DNA of 64,000 nt from Pseudovirgaria hyperparasitica (GCF_010093815.1 NW_022985560.1:1388826-1452825); one strand, 5' to 3'. Positions 33,083 through 45,585 are shown, counted from the stretch's first letter. Notes: a model not told the origin generated them from the letters alone. Program-made: numbers and translations.

Positions 33083-35606
33083 CTACATCTCCTCTCCCCN
33101 NNNNNNNNNNNNNNNNNNNNNNNNNNNNNNNNNNNNNNNNNNNNNNNNNNNNNNNNNNNNNNNNNNNNNNNNNNNNNNNNNNNNNNNNNNNNNNNNNNNN
33201 NNNNNNNNNNNNNNNNNNNNNNNNNNNNNNNNNNNNNNNNNNNNNNCACCCTCCTCAACCCAAACCCCCCTCAACCCCCTCCACTCCTGCCTCTCCCCCA
33301 AATACACATTCCAGCGCGGCCGCGGGTACATGGCTAGTTCTGCCGCCGTGGGCAGCACTTCTTCCTCTTCTTCGTATACAGCCCTCTCACTCCCTTTTCC
33401 GTTTCCGTTGTTGCCGTTTCCGTTCCCGTTCCCTCCGTTCCCGTTTGCCCTGTTGTTGGTGTTGGTATGCCGCCGCACGACGACGACGACGCGGCTGCAG
33501 TGCCGCGAGGGCTGGAAACTGCCTGGCACGCGGGCGGTGAGGGTGCGGGCTAGGTGGGCGGAGTCGTTGAGCGGGTTTGTTAGGGGGGAGGTTTGGGGGG
33601 TGAGGGTGGAGGTGGTGCCGGGCCCGGCGATGCGGAGGCCGTGGGGGTCGCGTTGGGAGGTGAGTGGGGAGAGGAGGGGGAGGATTGGGTGGGGGGTTTC
33701 GTCTCCTTCTTCGTCGGTGGTGGTGGTGGTGGTGGTGGTGGTGGTGGTGGACTCAGGGGGGAAATGGGAGTCTGTGGGAAAATGCGAAAAGAAAGACGAA
33801 GACGAAGAAGAGGCAGACACAGACCCCACCGCCCGATCAGCAGCCGGCGAAATGACTAGCCCGGGGACATACCCGGGGACGATGTTTGCGAGGAAGGAAA
33901 AGTGCGTGTAGAGGGCTGTCGTGAAGTTTGCGAGATGGAGGATGGAGGGGGTGAGGAAGGTTGGGAGGGGGGATTGGGCAGTGGGGTTCTGGGCTGCGGT
34001 GTGCCATGCGCGGAGGAAGAGGGTGCGTTCGGGGCGGCGCGGGGGCAGGGCGATGAGGAGTTTGTTGAGGGTGGGCGTTGTGCTGCTGGAGGAGGAAGAA
34101 GGCGGGGAGAGCGGGTCGGTGGATGTGAGGGTTGTGATGGCGTCGGTGAGGGTTGATGGGATGAGGGGCATTTGGGAGAGGCGCCATGTGTGGAGGGTGA
34201 AGGCGAGGGTAGGCGGGATTTGGATGGACGAGGCGGACGACGAGATGGGGCGGAGGACGAGAAAGGAGGGTGCGGCGCGGGCGTCTGCGAGGTAGGGGAC
34301 TGAGAGGACGAGGGTCTGCGAAGGGGACGAGGAGATAGGGGGCGCGCCGTGCTTGGAGCGGAAGTAGCAGATTGGGTTGAAGGAGTGGGGGACGTCGTTG
34401 TGGATGTCGGGCTTGGGGCAGAAGCGGAGCTCGATGGTGTCTATGCATTTCGGCACGGCGCAGCGGGCTGTCTTGATGTTGTGGCGGGTGTCGAGCGAGG
34501 GGTTGGGTTCCTGGCAGCGGGACGTGCAGGACGAGGATGCCGAGACAAAGGAGATTTGGCAGTGCGTGTACTTGTTGTCGGGTGCTTGGGGTGGTATTTG
34601 GGGACGGGGAGCCCAGGGCTGGAAGGGCGGAGCGAGGGCTGGTGGGAACAAGGGGTTGCTGGTTAGGACGGCGAAGGGGACGTCGTTGTCGTGGAGGTAG
34701 CGCTCCGAGATGCGCACCGTGGCGGTAGGCCGGAGATGGAGATTCTGCCGCGTTTGTGTGGTTAGCCTTTTGGGGGGGAGATTCTGATAAAAACAAAGAC
34801 CTGATGAAAGACGATACCACTTTATCAGGGTTGTCGATCAGTGCCCTCCACCGCCTGCACACCAGTCTCAGCTTCACTTCGCGGCGGAGGAGGAAGTATG
34901 TGCCGGGCGCGTGCCGGAAGACGCCGTGGCTTGTCCGCTCGTCGTGGACGGTTGCGCGGGCCGCGACGGCGATTCTGTTGCGTGGGTAGCCGTAGTGGTG
35001 CTTGGTCACGACGTCGACTGTCCTGGCTGCGTAGCCCAGGATCAGGGCCAGCACGCTCTCGCCGTCCACCGCTCTGTGGATGCGTTCGAAGGGTATGTCG
35101 CGCAGCATGCGGATGTCGAGCTGTGATAGCCCGGTCCAGTCTGGCGGCTTGTGGAGCCTGCGGAGAGCGACGTCACGATCCACGTATGTGGGCGGCGGTA
35201 CGTTGGGCCCGTACGTCAGCCTGGGTCCGAATTCTGCGGCTCTGTGACTGATCGCAGGTGCTAGGGCTTGGAGTGGGCTGTAGTGATGGTGTTGTACGGC
35301 CTGGTGTCGGAACTGCGGGTTTGGAACTCGGTTCACCACATCAGTCGTCGTGTCTGGAGCATATTCGGGCTGGATGCCTTGAGCGGCCAGGTTTCTCTCT
35401 CGCATAAAGTCCAGTCTCGCATGGAGAGCGGCCACATTTCCGCGAGAGGCATCTGCTAGCGTGGCATATACGCCCTGCTCAATGTGCTCTGGTGATGCAG
35501 GAGGGCCGATGGGAAACTCTGGCGTCAGTCGATCGAGCGACGGCGACGGGTTATTGTGCTGGGGTGCACGACGCGGCTTGGGGACGTAGAAGCGTTGCGA
35601 ATCCAT
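33083..35606 (-). CDS. F-box-like conserved fungal protein, interrupted by assembly gap
   Basis: Two exons, 35606-34818 and 34744 to about 33083. The N-terminus MDSQRFYVPKPRRAPQ is followed by disordered sequence. A domain near residues 160-265 (WTGLSQLDIRMLRDIPFERI, VLALILGYAARTVDVVTKHH, VKLRLVCRRWRALIDNPDK) resembles a split F-box. The second exon opens with NLHLRPTATVRISERYLHDN, then FAVLTSNPLFPPALAPPFQP, and later has poly-Ser, poly-Thr and Gly-Asn repeats. 147 N bases (33100-33246) fall inside the frame close to the end. The frame across the gap, the length and the stop at 33083 are therefore uncertain. The donor could be GTATCG (after 34818) or GTGGTA (after 34821); both keep frame. Confidence 0.7.
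33100..33246. other. Assembly gap (run of N)
   Basis: 147 undetermined bases flanked on both sides by C/T-rich low-complexity sequence, which probably caused the gap. Confidence 0.99.
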
Positions 35607-36051
35607 GGTGACAATCTGGCGTCCGAGTCTTCACAGCAGAAGAGGTGTATACTGGTGATGGGGAAACACGGCAGTGTTGTCGTTTTTGTTGTGTGCGTGT
35701 GTGTGGAAAGGTACAGACGCGAAGAAAGGGTTTGCAATCCTAGACGTAGTCAGGTGGGAGCTGGGTTGACCGCCAGATCGAATCTGTGTCATCTTTGTTC
35801 ACTTGCCGTTGTGCCACGTACACCGTCAAGGCTCTAACACGTACAGTCGACAGTGAACAACGCGTCATTGCTTCGTTCGTGGCACCGAGAGAGCACGAAG
35901 TGAACCAAGCCCATCTACAGCCGTATAGAACGGGGTGATGTAATTTTCCCTTTCGCTCTTATGAAGTGCATACGTGAACATGCCCAACTGAAACAGCAAA
36001 GCTTGAGCCAAGTCATGAAGTAGTATTTCTGCACTTTCCAGCCATAGTCTT
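35607..36051. other. Intergenic
   Basis: Promoter side of the F-box-like gene and 3' side of the GH85 gene. A (GT)n run sits at 35691-35705. No gene or RNA is seen. Confidence 0.5.
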
Positions 36052-38314
36052 TCACCCCAGAGATATATGTAAGACTTTGCTAGCGCACATCTGTCCATCA
36101 TAGCCAATTCCGGTAATTTGGACCTCTACTTTATCACCACCCCTAAGTTTTTGGACGGAGGACGCTTGAAAAATGTACTGGAGGGCATAAGTCCGCTGGA
36201 CAGGCAATTCATCGATTCGAACATCAAAGTGTGCAAACGGCCCGGTCATGTTGCTTCGCGGCAACATAGCAATTCTGCAGTCGTCTGATTCGGTAAAACT
36301 CCAGGCCAATCTCAGCTGCTCTGTATCATCGACGAGGTGCCTCAGTACACGAATGTCTCCAATCTCGCATGCTAGTCTAGATATACCGGGAGGTAGTATA
36401 GCCAGGCTATGTATATCAATCAGCGGCGTTCTACTGCCCACAATGTTTCCGTCGACAACCTGTGGTCCAGGAACGTCTTCCTCCAGTTTTGCATCATCTA
36501 CAATATATTCGACTCCAATCTCAGTGATGACAGCCTCAAACCTATCATGGCCTGGATTCAAGCTTTCATAGATGTTAGTGTAGATCTGCCTTTGCTCATG
36601 TGCTGGCACTACAGGGAGCTCGAAGCTTATCATATTAGTCTGGCACTTGCGCAACTTGACGTATATTTTGATGATATGGTTCGGAGGCAGCGGTGATAGG
36701 AGAGTATAATTGACTTGTAACCGTAGGTAGCCTTTCAATGAGACTCGAAACAGTGGAAGGCTCATGTTTGCCCCTGGTCCCGACCTACCAGAGGGTTCAC
36801 GGCGTATTATTTGGAGGCGGGAAGGTTGAGGTTGGAGATGTGCTATCAAGTTGGGCGACGAGGGACACTCTGGAGGCTGTGACAGGGTGAAGATATCTGG
36901 AAGTATGGACTGGTGTGCGAGACGGGATTGGAAACCTTTGCCTTCCATGGAGCTTGTTTGAGTATCAGTCAGAGGTGCAAAGCCTCGCTCGAAGTCGGTG
37001 TAGAAATAAGACAAACTACCTGCAGGACGTTGTTGCGCATATCGCGAGATAGGATTGTTCTTATAACTTGAATCCCGATGGACCGAGGCATCTGCACAGT
37101 CACAATGTGTATCCGGCGGAAGTTCTGTCCCATGCCACATAGCCTTCTCTACATTCCTCCCCTGAGAAGGAAAGTGTTCGAATGACCAAGCTGGCGCAAA
37201 GATACCGGCGGACAAATTCAGTTCTGCGAGTTTGGCAACGCCAAGACCGGTGTTCGTGCCCCCACCCCCTTTCGAGGGATACGTCACGCGTTTGGGGCCT
37301 GTTGTGTGAGTGTTTTGAGCCCAAACGTCGATTCCGAAGAAAATATTCGAGAGTGGTATCTGATGCTCCTGAGCCAGTTTGATGGAGCTCGATGCACCCT
37401 CCCCAGTCCAGCGGTAGTTGGTCAGGATAGACCCCGCCGCTTTGGCAAACGCTAGGTTGCGAAGGCTGAGTCTGTTCTGGTAGTTCACTTCATTGGTGGC
37501 GGTTAGAGCATCGTACCTGTTGAGGAGTCAGATGTGGCCTCCCTATTTCCGACGGTCAAAGGACAAAGGACGCGCAATCGTCTACGCACCAGACAAGTTC
37601 ACAGTGCTCCTTCATGTCCGTCTTCAGTTGCTCGAGGAAGCCTAACAAAGCATGTAGGTTCCAATGGCGTCTGGGAAACGGATGCTCCAGATTGACAAGC
37701 CAGCCGTCGAAGCCATAAACACTAGCCATACTAGCAAGTTGGTGAGCGAGTGGGTAGTGTGTCTTCTCCCCGTCTACCGATAAGCTCTGCCATGATTCTA
37801 ATATTCCCTCATAGCCGGGAAGGTCTCTCTCAACAAGCAGGGTCCCAAGAACCTTTACACCATTTCTGTGGAGATGATTGGTCCAGGTAGAGGGAGGTGT
37901 ACATGCGAGCTTGTGTGAAAAATATACAAAAACATCAACAGACTGTAAGTGCTCGCAAGTATATTCCTCGTCACTCAGGATTGAGCCCTGGACAGCTTCA
38001 TAGTCATGGTAATTGCCGCTGGCATCATGGCACAGAAGAATTCGCGCACGCGGTTCCTCACAAGCTGCTTCATATGTTGACTTGATCAAGGGTGTATTTG
38101 CAGTCTGTAAAGGATCCACTGACTCAGCCGACCAGTCTTGAACTTGATCGAAAGTGTCGAAATAAGCAAACCCCTTCAATGCGTCAAGGCTTCTTTGCTG
38201 GCGTCGCTCACGTGGAGTAGGACTGGGATCGCGCGGAGCTCTGCCAAAGCCATCTCGAAAGCCGTCGCGGATTGGACGTAATATGTCCTTCCATCCAGCA
38301 GGTAAGAGATCCAT
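36052..38314 (-). CDS. Cytosolic endo-beta-N-acetylglucosaminidase, glycoside hydrolase family 85
   Basis: Two exons, 38314-37590 and 37516-36052, give 729 residues. The TIM-barrel domain begins at LKGFAYFDTFDQVQDW and VKVLGTLLVER. The catalytic pair sits in GFDGWLVNLEHPF, with Asn208 acting as oxazoline-stabilising residue and Glu210 as acid/base, the GH85 NxE pattern. It continues with ELVWYDALT (spanning the intron), NIFFGIDVWAQN and SIFAPAW-like IFAPAWSFEHFP. The C-terminal 300 residues are beta-rich. No signal peptide is seen, so it should act in the cytosol on free N-glycans or misfolded glycoproteins by cutting the chitobiose core. Divergent from ERD2. Confidence 0.92.
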
Positions 38315-38698
38315 CTGGGCGGCAAATGAAGAGATGCTAGGATTCAGATCACTTTTGCATTATGAAGATAAAGAAGTTGCGTTTTAACAAGCCAGCGATG
38401 CATCTTCAACACATCAGTGTCGTTGTTGCGAAGCTGCTACGGTGAAACAATAAAGACCCAGGGAGGGTGAGGTTGAGGATGCCACTGATAGACATGGATA
38501 GGGCTGAGCGCTAGTTCGAAAAGGGCAAGGCTGGTTCGGACGTTTCGACGTGAGCTTGGCAGACCTCCCAAAAGGTGCATCGTGTTCTGTTCAACATTTC
38601 GTGTCTTGGTCCCCTCAGACGTGTCTACACCCCTCTACCCGTCACTAGCAACACCAATTGTCCATCTGTAAGGAATATTGGCCACAGCAACCTCCAAG
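38315..38698. promoter_or_regulatory. Divergent promoter region, GH85 and ERD2 genes
   Basis: 384 bp between divergent starts. Nothing specific is recognised. Confidence 0.45.
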
Positions 38699-39615
38699 AT
38701 GAACATCTTCAGATTTCTGGGTAAGTTCTCCTTCGTCTGTCCACCCTGCCAGAGTTGCGACTCGCGCGACTCGCAAACGGAGCTCCTAGAGCTTGCAGAT
38801 GATTTATCATGCTAACAATCGTCAGGGGATCTGTCCCACCTTGTCTCTATACTTATCCTTCTACACAAAATGAGAGTTTCAAGTGTCAGTCCATATCCGA
38901 CCGGATCCTCCACCAATTGGCGCAACCCTAATCAAACTCGCAGTCCGCAGCAGGAATCTCGTTCAAATCACAGTTCCTATACTTCATCGTCTACGTAACG
39001 CGCTATATCGATCTGCTGTGGACCTTCTACGACCCGTCATCACTCTACAACACTGTCTTCAAAATCATCTTCATCTCTTCATCTGCCTACACGATCTATC
39101 TCATGCTCAACGACTACAAGCCTACTCATGACCCCAATCTTGATACCTTCAAGGTTCAATATCTACTGGCAGGTAGCGCAGTACTGGCGATCTTGTTCCC
39201 ATACAAGTACAGCTTCACAGAGGTTCGTGCTCGCAGGCGTCTACACTTTTCATGCTAACCATGCGCTATGCAGATCCTGTGGGCCTTCTCGATTTGGCTC
39301 GAATCTGTTGCCATCCTTCCCCAGCTGTTTATGCTACAGCGTACCGGCGAGGCTGAAACGATCACCACCCACTACCTTTTCGCACTTGGAGCATACCGTG
39401 CCTTCTACATCCCGAACTGGATATACCGATACAGCTTCGACTCCCACTACAAATTCGACCCAATTGCAATCTTTGCTGGTCTTATCCAGACGGTCCTCTA
39501 CTCAGACTTCTTCTACATCTACTACACAAAGTATGAACCTCGATACCGCGTGCAGAAGTAGTACTAATGATATCTCAGGGTTATTCAAGGCAAGAAGTTT
39601 GGTCTTCCTGTATGA
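38699..39615 (+). CDS. ERD2: ER lumen protein-retaining receptor (HDEL/KDEL receptor) Erd2
   Basis: Five small exons: 38699-38720, 38826-38884, 38944-39222, 39274-39530 and 39579-39615, giving 217 residues. The N-terminus [20 protein letters not shown] leads to the family motif [37 protein letters not shown], then [39 protein letters not shown] and a final hydrophobic segment give the seven membrane helices. It recycles HDEL-tagged ER chaperones from the Golgi in COPI vesicles. Phases at all four introns agree, and the last exon supplies only [11 protein letters not shown] after the shared Lys codon. Confidence 0.94.
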
Positions 39616-40057
39616 GTCATTCCGACGCTGGGACGAAGAGCCGACGAACTGGACCAATACTGCTCCACAAAGCCGATGATACCCGACATTTCTTACCCCG
39701 GTGGTCTAGAGTCGAGATGTGCCGTCAGCATGGCCTTACCGAAGGCCAGACGTGGATAAACGCTCGGCTCAGCGATATAAAGGTGTACGAGCCTGGAGCA
39801 CCTCAGCAGACTACGTGAACAACGAGTTATGTATAGACTACAGCTTCTTCTACGGAAGGATATACAGCAATGTTATCTTTCATTCAATATCACAGGACTC
39901 ATATGACGCTAATATACTATATGCAGCTGCAGCATTAAACGCAATTGACACCACCACCTAATGTAACATATATCTGAGCCCGATGATAAACCGCCATGAT
40001 ATCATGTCTTCCCTCGCGCAGATTCTCCTACAGCAAGCCATTTTGGGGCTATTGTCA
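39616..40057. other. Intergenic, convergent 3' ends
   Basis: No gene is supported; plus-strand frames at 39567-39818 and 39719-39961 lack protein character. Confidence 0.5.
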
Positions 40058-40957
40058 TTATTTCCTCTCAAGTAACTTGGCCAACTCCTCAAAAACGGTA
40101 GTCTTCAAGTCTTCAGTTGTACTACGACCGTAGCGTCTGCTATGATAATATCTGGAGTTGATGTCGGGCTTCGGCACTTCCAAAATTTCGAAAACAGCCG
40201 TCTTATTCTTCATGCGATGCCCTACAGCTTCGAACCAATGATGCCCATCGCGGTATAGTCTCTCCGCAATCCTCTTCGAGTTGTGGCTGCAGAACGTGCA
40301 GCTCACTTTGAATTTCTCCAGACCGACGGCATCGCAAAGCAGTGTCATCGCTGGGTGATTGATTGCTTTGTGGGTCCCATTGCCCCATCCCCATTCCTTG
40401 ATGGTGATATACCTGACGAAACGCCTGTGGGACCCGATCTGAGCAAGGAAATTGTACATGGCCTGAGTATCGGCGAAGACGAATTCGTTGCTGTACAGGA
40501 CCGCAACAGCCTCGACGTGAATCTGCTTGTTCAGGGCGAGCAGAGCCGGTACGAATGAATTGGTGCTCGTGGCAATGGTTTCATGGTAAGATCTGACGTG
40601 TTGGCGCCGAGCAATACGTCGGTACTTCTTCCACCCTTCGCAGAGACTTACGGGTTGCGTGTCGGAGAGTGCGATTTCGTAGATGTGGTTTCGCAGTTCA
40701 GGTGGTAGGTCAAGAAACCGGAAGAATCGCTGGGATTTGGCGGGTTGGGCAGCAGCAATCCCTGTTTTGCGTGCTCGCTTTGCTTTTTGGACTTTCTGGG
40801 CTTTGGCTTTGCGTTTGCGGCAGCTTATGTTGGGCTCGTAGTCGCTGTCATTGTCGAGTTCGCTGTTGGTTTGGGTGGATTGCCATTCTGCTTCGGTTGT
40901 CTCCCGAGAGAGGATCTGCTCAGATTGATACTGCTTACTGGTCAATTGGACTGTCAT
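40058..40957 (-). CDS. DUF7730/2EXR-like domain protein
   Basis: A single exon of 299 residues. A disordered Lys-rich N-terminus (CRKRKAKAQKVQKAKRARK) precedes RFFRFLDLPPELRNHIYEIA at about residues 80-99. PALLALNKQIHVEAVAVLYS and NEFVFADTQAMYNFLAQIG follow, the same element order as in the protein at 11610-12434. The two are distant paralogues by this layout. A basic tail ahead of the domain is shared too. Function unknown; nuclear location is possible from the basic patch. Confidence 0.78.
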   Translation of the reverse strand: MTVQLTSKQYQSEQILSRETTEAEWQSTQTNSELDNDSDYEPNISCRKRKAKAQKVQKAKRARKTGIAAAQPAKSQRFFRFLDLPPELRNHIYEIALSDTQPVSLCEGWKKYRRIARRQHVRSYHETIATSTNSFVPALLALNKQIHVEAVAVLYSNEFVFADTQAMYNFLAQIGSHRRFVRYITIKEWGWGNGTHKAINHPAMTLLCDAVGLEKFKVSCTFCSHNSKRIAERLYRDGHHWFEAVGHRMKNKTAVFEILEVPKPDINSRYYHSRRYGRSTTEDLKTTVFEELAKLLERK

Positions 40958-41730
40958 CGGAACGACTAGACAGGATTTACCAATTGCTGGGACGTGACGC
41001 CAACCATGCTGTCGTTTCTGAAAGGTAATGTAAGATTGAAGGTCGTGTGGAACGAGAAGCTCAACTTATAGAGAAGCAACAATCATCTCATGTCTTTATT
41101 AGTTACCTCAAAGCGGCGAAGCTGCCTGAACTTGTGGGTCGTACAATCAGGCAGGAGCCAAATTAGGTCAAGTGCCAGGCAGCAGTACCTACTTAGGTAC
41201 CGTACCTATAGCTTCGCGACGCGATGAGTCGTGACGCGACTCCCACTGAAACCACATTGAATCCATCTCTACAACACTGCCCTGCTAGTCAGATGAAGAA
41301 TCACGACGGTATGATCGAAGACTAGATTGCGGTATCTGCAATTCTCAAATCCCACCCGCTTGATCCCCGCACTTCACATGTACGTGCATGCCAAGGCGTT
41401 CACCGGACGCAGGAAGCAAAATCTTATTTGACGAAGCTGCATGCATATATGCACGCCATTTACTATTATGCTTCTCAAATCAATAATTCGTAGGGTTGAA
41501 TACGCCTTGCGCATGCAGCCTCGCCTATGAGACTATGTTCCCCTACACCTTACATTTGTTCTCGCAGGAGATGGCAGAAGTTTCTCGAACTAGGTGCTCT
41601 CACTTGACACAATACCTCTTAGGCCCCCTTCCCAGATCATGTTGGAGCTCAAGTTCGAACGAAGGTGTCTCGAGGTATAACATATCGTCTTGGCTGAGCT
41701 CACTCTGGGTAACCTTTATCGTCGCCGTTA
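40958..41730. promoter_or_regulatory. Divergent intergenic with short inverted repeats
   Basis: 773 bp between divergent starts. It holds GTACCTA/TAGGTAC/GTACCTA arms at 41185-41208 and GAGTCG-TGACG-CGACTC at 41226-41242. No gene is seen. Confidence 0.45.
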
Positions 41731-43670
41731 ATGGCTCTTGAGGTTGTTGCAATAGGGGCTTCTGCCTACACTATACTTGAGGGCCTGAAATGGTGCGTAC
41801 ATGAAATGGGCCTCTTCGCAAACGCATCTCGCAACGGCCGACGCGAATTGCGTATGCTAGAGTGGGAGATTGACCTCTTGACCCGATGCTATGAGAGAGC
41901 TCACATCACAGCTCGCCGAGAGAACAACAAGCGGCAAAACCCGAAAAGAAAGAGTAGAGAGGAAATATTGATGGACAAATTTGCGCGGACGTGCGAGAAA
42001 GCTGTGAGGCAATTTTTGAAGAAAGTTGCGGAAGCGAGTTGGTTCACCATGATGTGGTATAGAAGCAGGAGTGCAATTATGGACCTTGTACAGCTTCTTG
42101 CGAGGACCAAGTCTTCTTTCGGCATGTATTCGGATGTATGCAGGATAAGTGACTTGGAGGAACGAATCAGAAATTTGGAGATCGAGAATGAAAAGCTGAA
42201 ATCCAAGGGCATCGAGTCTGACCTTATCCATAAATTAAACGGTCTCATGTAAGCTGAATGATTGTAGGACTATGGGTCATCAATAACATTTTGAACAGAC
42301 TTGTCAGCAAGGAGGATCTTATGGCCGTACGGACCGACCTGAAGCACAAATACCAACACATCCACGACGTGCATCCCTCTCAGAAGAAGATAGAAAGCGG
42401 GACTAGCGCAACAACCAAGGCAGAGGAACAGTTCTTGGCCCGTGTTATCACACCCAAGATTGAGATGAGCTCCCCAAGTACACAGGCAGCACTAGGCCTT
42501 CCTCGAGCTTCAAGATCGTCGAAGTCAAGGGCATCTCGGCCACCTGATCCGCCCGTACCGACACTTCCTAAAGCGCCGACATTTCCGGCACCCAACAACT
42601 ATAGCAGTAGTGCCTCGGGCAGCAGGCCTGGTCGTAGATTGAGACCTCAAACGATGGATCACAAACCGTGTTCTACCAACGTCCATGCTCCGGTTGAAAC
42701 GCGCACAAAGGCTCCGGAGGAGTCTGCCAGCCATATATCCGTATCATCAAGTCGTAAAGCACAGAGTGTCAGGCGGCGTCCCAGTGTCGCTATTAGATTA
42801 AGAGAGACAGAGCCTCACTCTCTAGCAGTTACAGTTGTGGAGCATCGAAGAACGTCTGATGAGCTACTGAAAGAGGAAGATGTTGCCATTGAAGCTCGTC
42901 AAACGAATAGAAACAATGCCGAGACTGATAGATTTGCACTCCCCGTATCAGAGGAATGTGAAATATCAAAGGACACAGGTAGAGTTACGGCGGATCTATC
43001 AATTGTTGCTGACTCTCTCTCGGAGATCAAGCAACCCGAACTTGCCGATATTGCGAGTGCCATGCGCCAGAACATGGTCGACACAGCTGCCCTGGAGGAA
43101 ACTGGTTCAATCAAAGACAGTTCACGCATGTCCAGCGGCAGAACAGAGCGTTCAAGAATACCAAATGATGTTCCACCGGTCTTGCCCGCCGAGTCGCGTG
43201 GCCACGACACTTCAAACGAAGATCTCACATCAAACATGAAAGACAAACGGCGTTCATACATTCCGGCAGACTCAAGCGAGTCGTACTACGAGATCCACGC
43301 ACCCTTCATAGACCGGGACCTGGACGATATCGAAAGCTCTCACGTGTCAGGATCATCCTATCGAAGCGTGGCCTCATCCGCATATGGCTCCATCTGCTCC
43401 AGGCAATCTCAAATGTCAGCAGAAGCAGAAGAACTAAAACGCCAATTGGAGAAGAAGGACCAGGAATATACCGAGCAGCATTTTCGAAAGCTTCGCCGCA
43501 AGTCCGGGAGAGATATGAGGCTGTCAAAAGGCGAGCGAAAGTCACCTAGAGCGGGAGACGAAACAGAAATAAGCAGGGACCAGCATCGAGGGAGTCGTCG
43601 GCTCGAGAGAGGGGTTGATCTGGGAATTGATATAGGTGGGGGCAAGCACAGATACACCGCGTCAGAGTGA
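41731..43670 (+). CDS. Unrecognised fungal protein, helical N-terminus and long disordered tail
   Basis: Two exons, 41731-42248 and 42299-43670, give 629 residues; the 50-nt intron (GTAAGC...AACAG) restores frame between two open frames that otherwise appear as separate genes. The N-terminus MALEVVAIGASAYTILEGLK, the region VHEMGLFANASRNGRRELRM and a coiled coil near residues 145-172 (LEERIRNLEIENEKLKSKGI) are helical. The start resembles the N-terminal helical domains placed before many fungal NLR-like proteins, but no NACHT or NB-ARC follows. Residues 200-629 are Ser/Arg/Glu-rich and disordered, with a second coiled coil near 570 (AEELKRQLEKKDQEYTEQHF). I do not assign a function. Confidence 0.7.
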
Positions 43671-43853
43671 TGGGAGCAAGTTATACGATAGCTGAACTCT
43701 CCTCAAAAGAGCCCCTCGAGTTTATGATATAGGCAAACACATCAAGAACACACTCCTGTCGAGCACAATATTGGATCTTTTGGGCTATGTACATAGTCAT
43801 TACGCATAATTCATCAGAAATGTCATTATCCGAAACGCCACGCTCCTCAAAAT

Positions 43854-45585
43854 TCATTGAAAACCTCCATTTGCAAGATTACCGATAAAAACGACCAAGA
43901 TGGCACAGTACGCTGCGGATGCCGCGAAAAGCTCGTGTCGAGCAGCCTTGGTCACGAGACTCATCGCTGCCGAAAAGAGAAGGGTGAACACGACCATGAT
44001 GGCAACGGCGTCAAAGGTCGACTGCTCATTGCGACTACTCGAGAACTTGTACATGAGTACAACCGGGCACACGAGAAGAGAGAAGATGATGAAAGTGATG
44101 AGAAGACCGATAAAGGCGTCTACTCTGGTGGAGGAGTAGAAATGAATATGCTCGTCTGCCGTCTTGGCCTGGAGTTCGGGAGTGCGAAACAAATTCTGCA
44201 ACTTGGTCATTAGGGAATCGGCTAGCATCGGAAGCTGGGCCTAACGAACCTGTAAGGGCGGCTTTTCGGTCCTCAAGATGGGCTTCAAGACTTTCTGGTC
44301 GATGATCTGCAGGGATCGCTCCACGAAGCCGTCGAAGCCAGCCCACTCGCGTCCGTTTCTCAGACTCAAGATATCCTCTTTGTGTCGTATGGAGTCATTG
44401 TCAGCGTCCATGAGAGGCTTCGCATTGTTGATGTATCGCCGGACTGAACGATAGTTGCGCTCTGATGGGCGCTGGAAGCCGGTCATTTTGCGTGATTTGA
44501 TCATCCACTTGTCATATTCGTACAATTTGCACTTGATTTCTGCAAGGATCTCGCGTCGTGGGCGGGTGAGATAGTCTTCTGGCTCACTGCTCGCTGTCGA
44601 AGTGGCATCATCAGCGTCGTCGTCGTCATCATCATCAGTTTCGACAGTGGTTGCGGCAGGAGCACCATTCTCTGCTACTTGGCGTTGCATCTCACGACGC
44701 TCTGCTTCGCGTTTCTCGCGTTTCTCTCTCCGCTCATCTTTACGCCTTAACTTGGCCTTGTACTCATTGTACGAGTCTACATCCTCTGTCCGACTATGCA
44801 GCCTCATTTGCCGACGGCCATCATAAGAATCCTCACGATCCGCATCGTCGAGTTCCTTCTCCAACGTGGTCAGTTCATCCTGCATGTCCAGCAGCACGCG
44901 GCTGTGCAGATAACTGAAGTTGCGATACAATGCAAAATTCGCCTCTGAAGACTGAAACGCAGCGAGGCGAGGATATCCATTGGGCGTCTTCTCGAGGACA
45001 CGGGTGTGGACTTCCGTGACTTCTTCTGGGTCAGGATCGGTATGAAAAGGATTGACTTTCGAAAGGAAGGATCTTGGGCGTTTTTCTGATGCGCCTTGGA
45101 CCACGTTTGTGTTAGTATTAGTGGCACTTGAAGATTCAGATATATCATCAGGAATGTCTGCATCTGAAAGAGCGTCTTGACTGGATAAAGAAAGATCCAT
45201 ATCGTTGTCGCCGACAAGTGTTTCAAGATCGTCTTCCATGGGTGGACTTTGATTGCAGACGGCATCAGAAGAAGCTGATAAAGAAGAAGTGACTTTCAAT
45301 ATATGAGAAGACTGCAGTGAAAGAATGGAATCTCGAACAAAGGAACAAAGACCGACCTGTTTCTCCTTGTTCTAAATCAAAGTCCGAGCTCCTTTCAGAA
45401 TGACCAGAGTTTTCACTCTCAGTATCTACCCGAAGCACAACCTCGTTGCCATTCTCCGTCACCGTCTCCCCACTCATCACCGTATCAACCGGGGACTGCG
45501 GGCCGCGCTCATCTCTGTTAGCGTTCACAGTGACAGTATCACCAGTCAAAGCACGATTCGGCGCAGGAATTGGAGCACTTGACAT
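43854..45585 (-). CDS. DUF6594-type fungal membrane protein
   Basis: Three exons, 45585-45357, 45292-44250 and 44195-43854, give 537 residues. A disordered acidic N-terminus leads to NGYPRLAAFQSSEANFALYR and FSYLHSRVLLDMQDELTTLE, then LDDADRED, the classic DUF6594 opening. It is followed by a charged coiled coil (RRKDERREKREKREAERREM) and an acidic Asp run. The C-terminus has three hydrophobic segments (AFIGLLITFIIFSLLVCPVV, AVAIMVVFTLLFSAAMSLV, ASAAYCAILVVFIGNLANGG), as usual for the family. Function unknown; membrane location is clear. The last acceptor could be TTGCAG (chosen) or ACCAAG six bases upstream; both are in frame. Confidence 0.85.
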
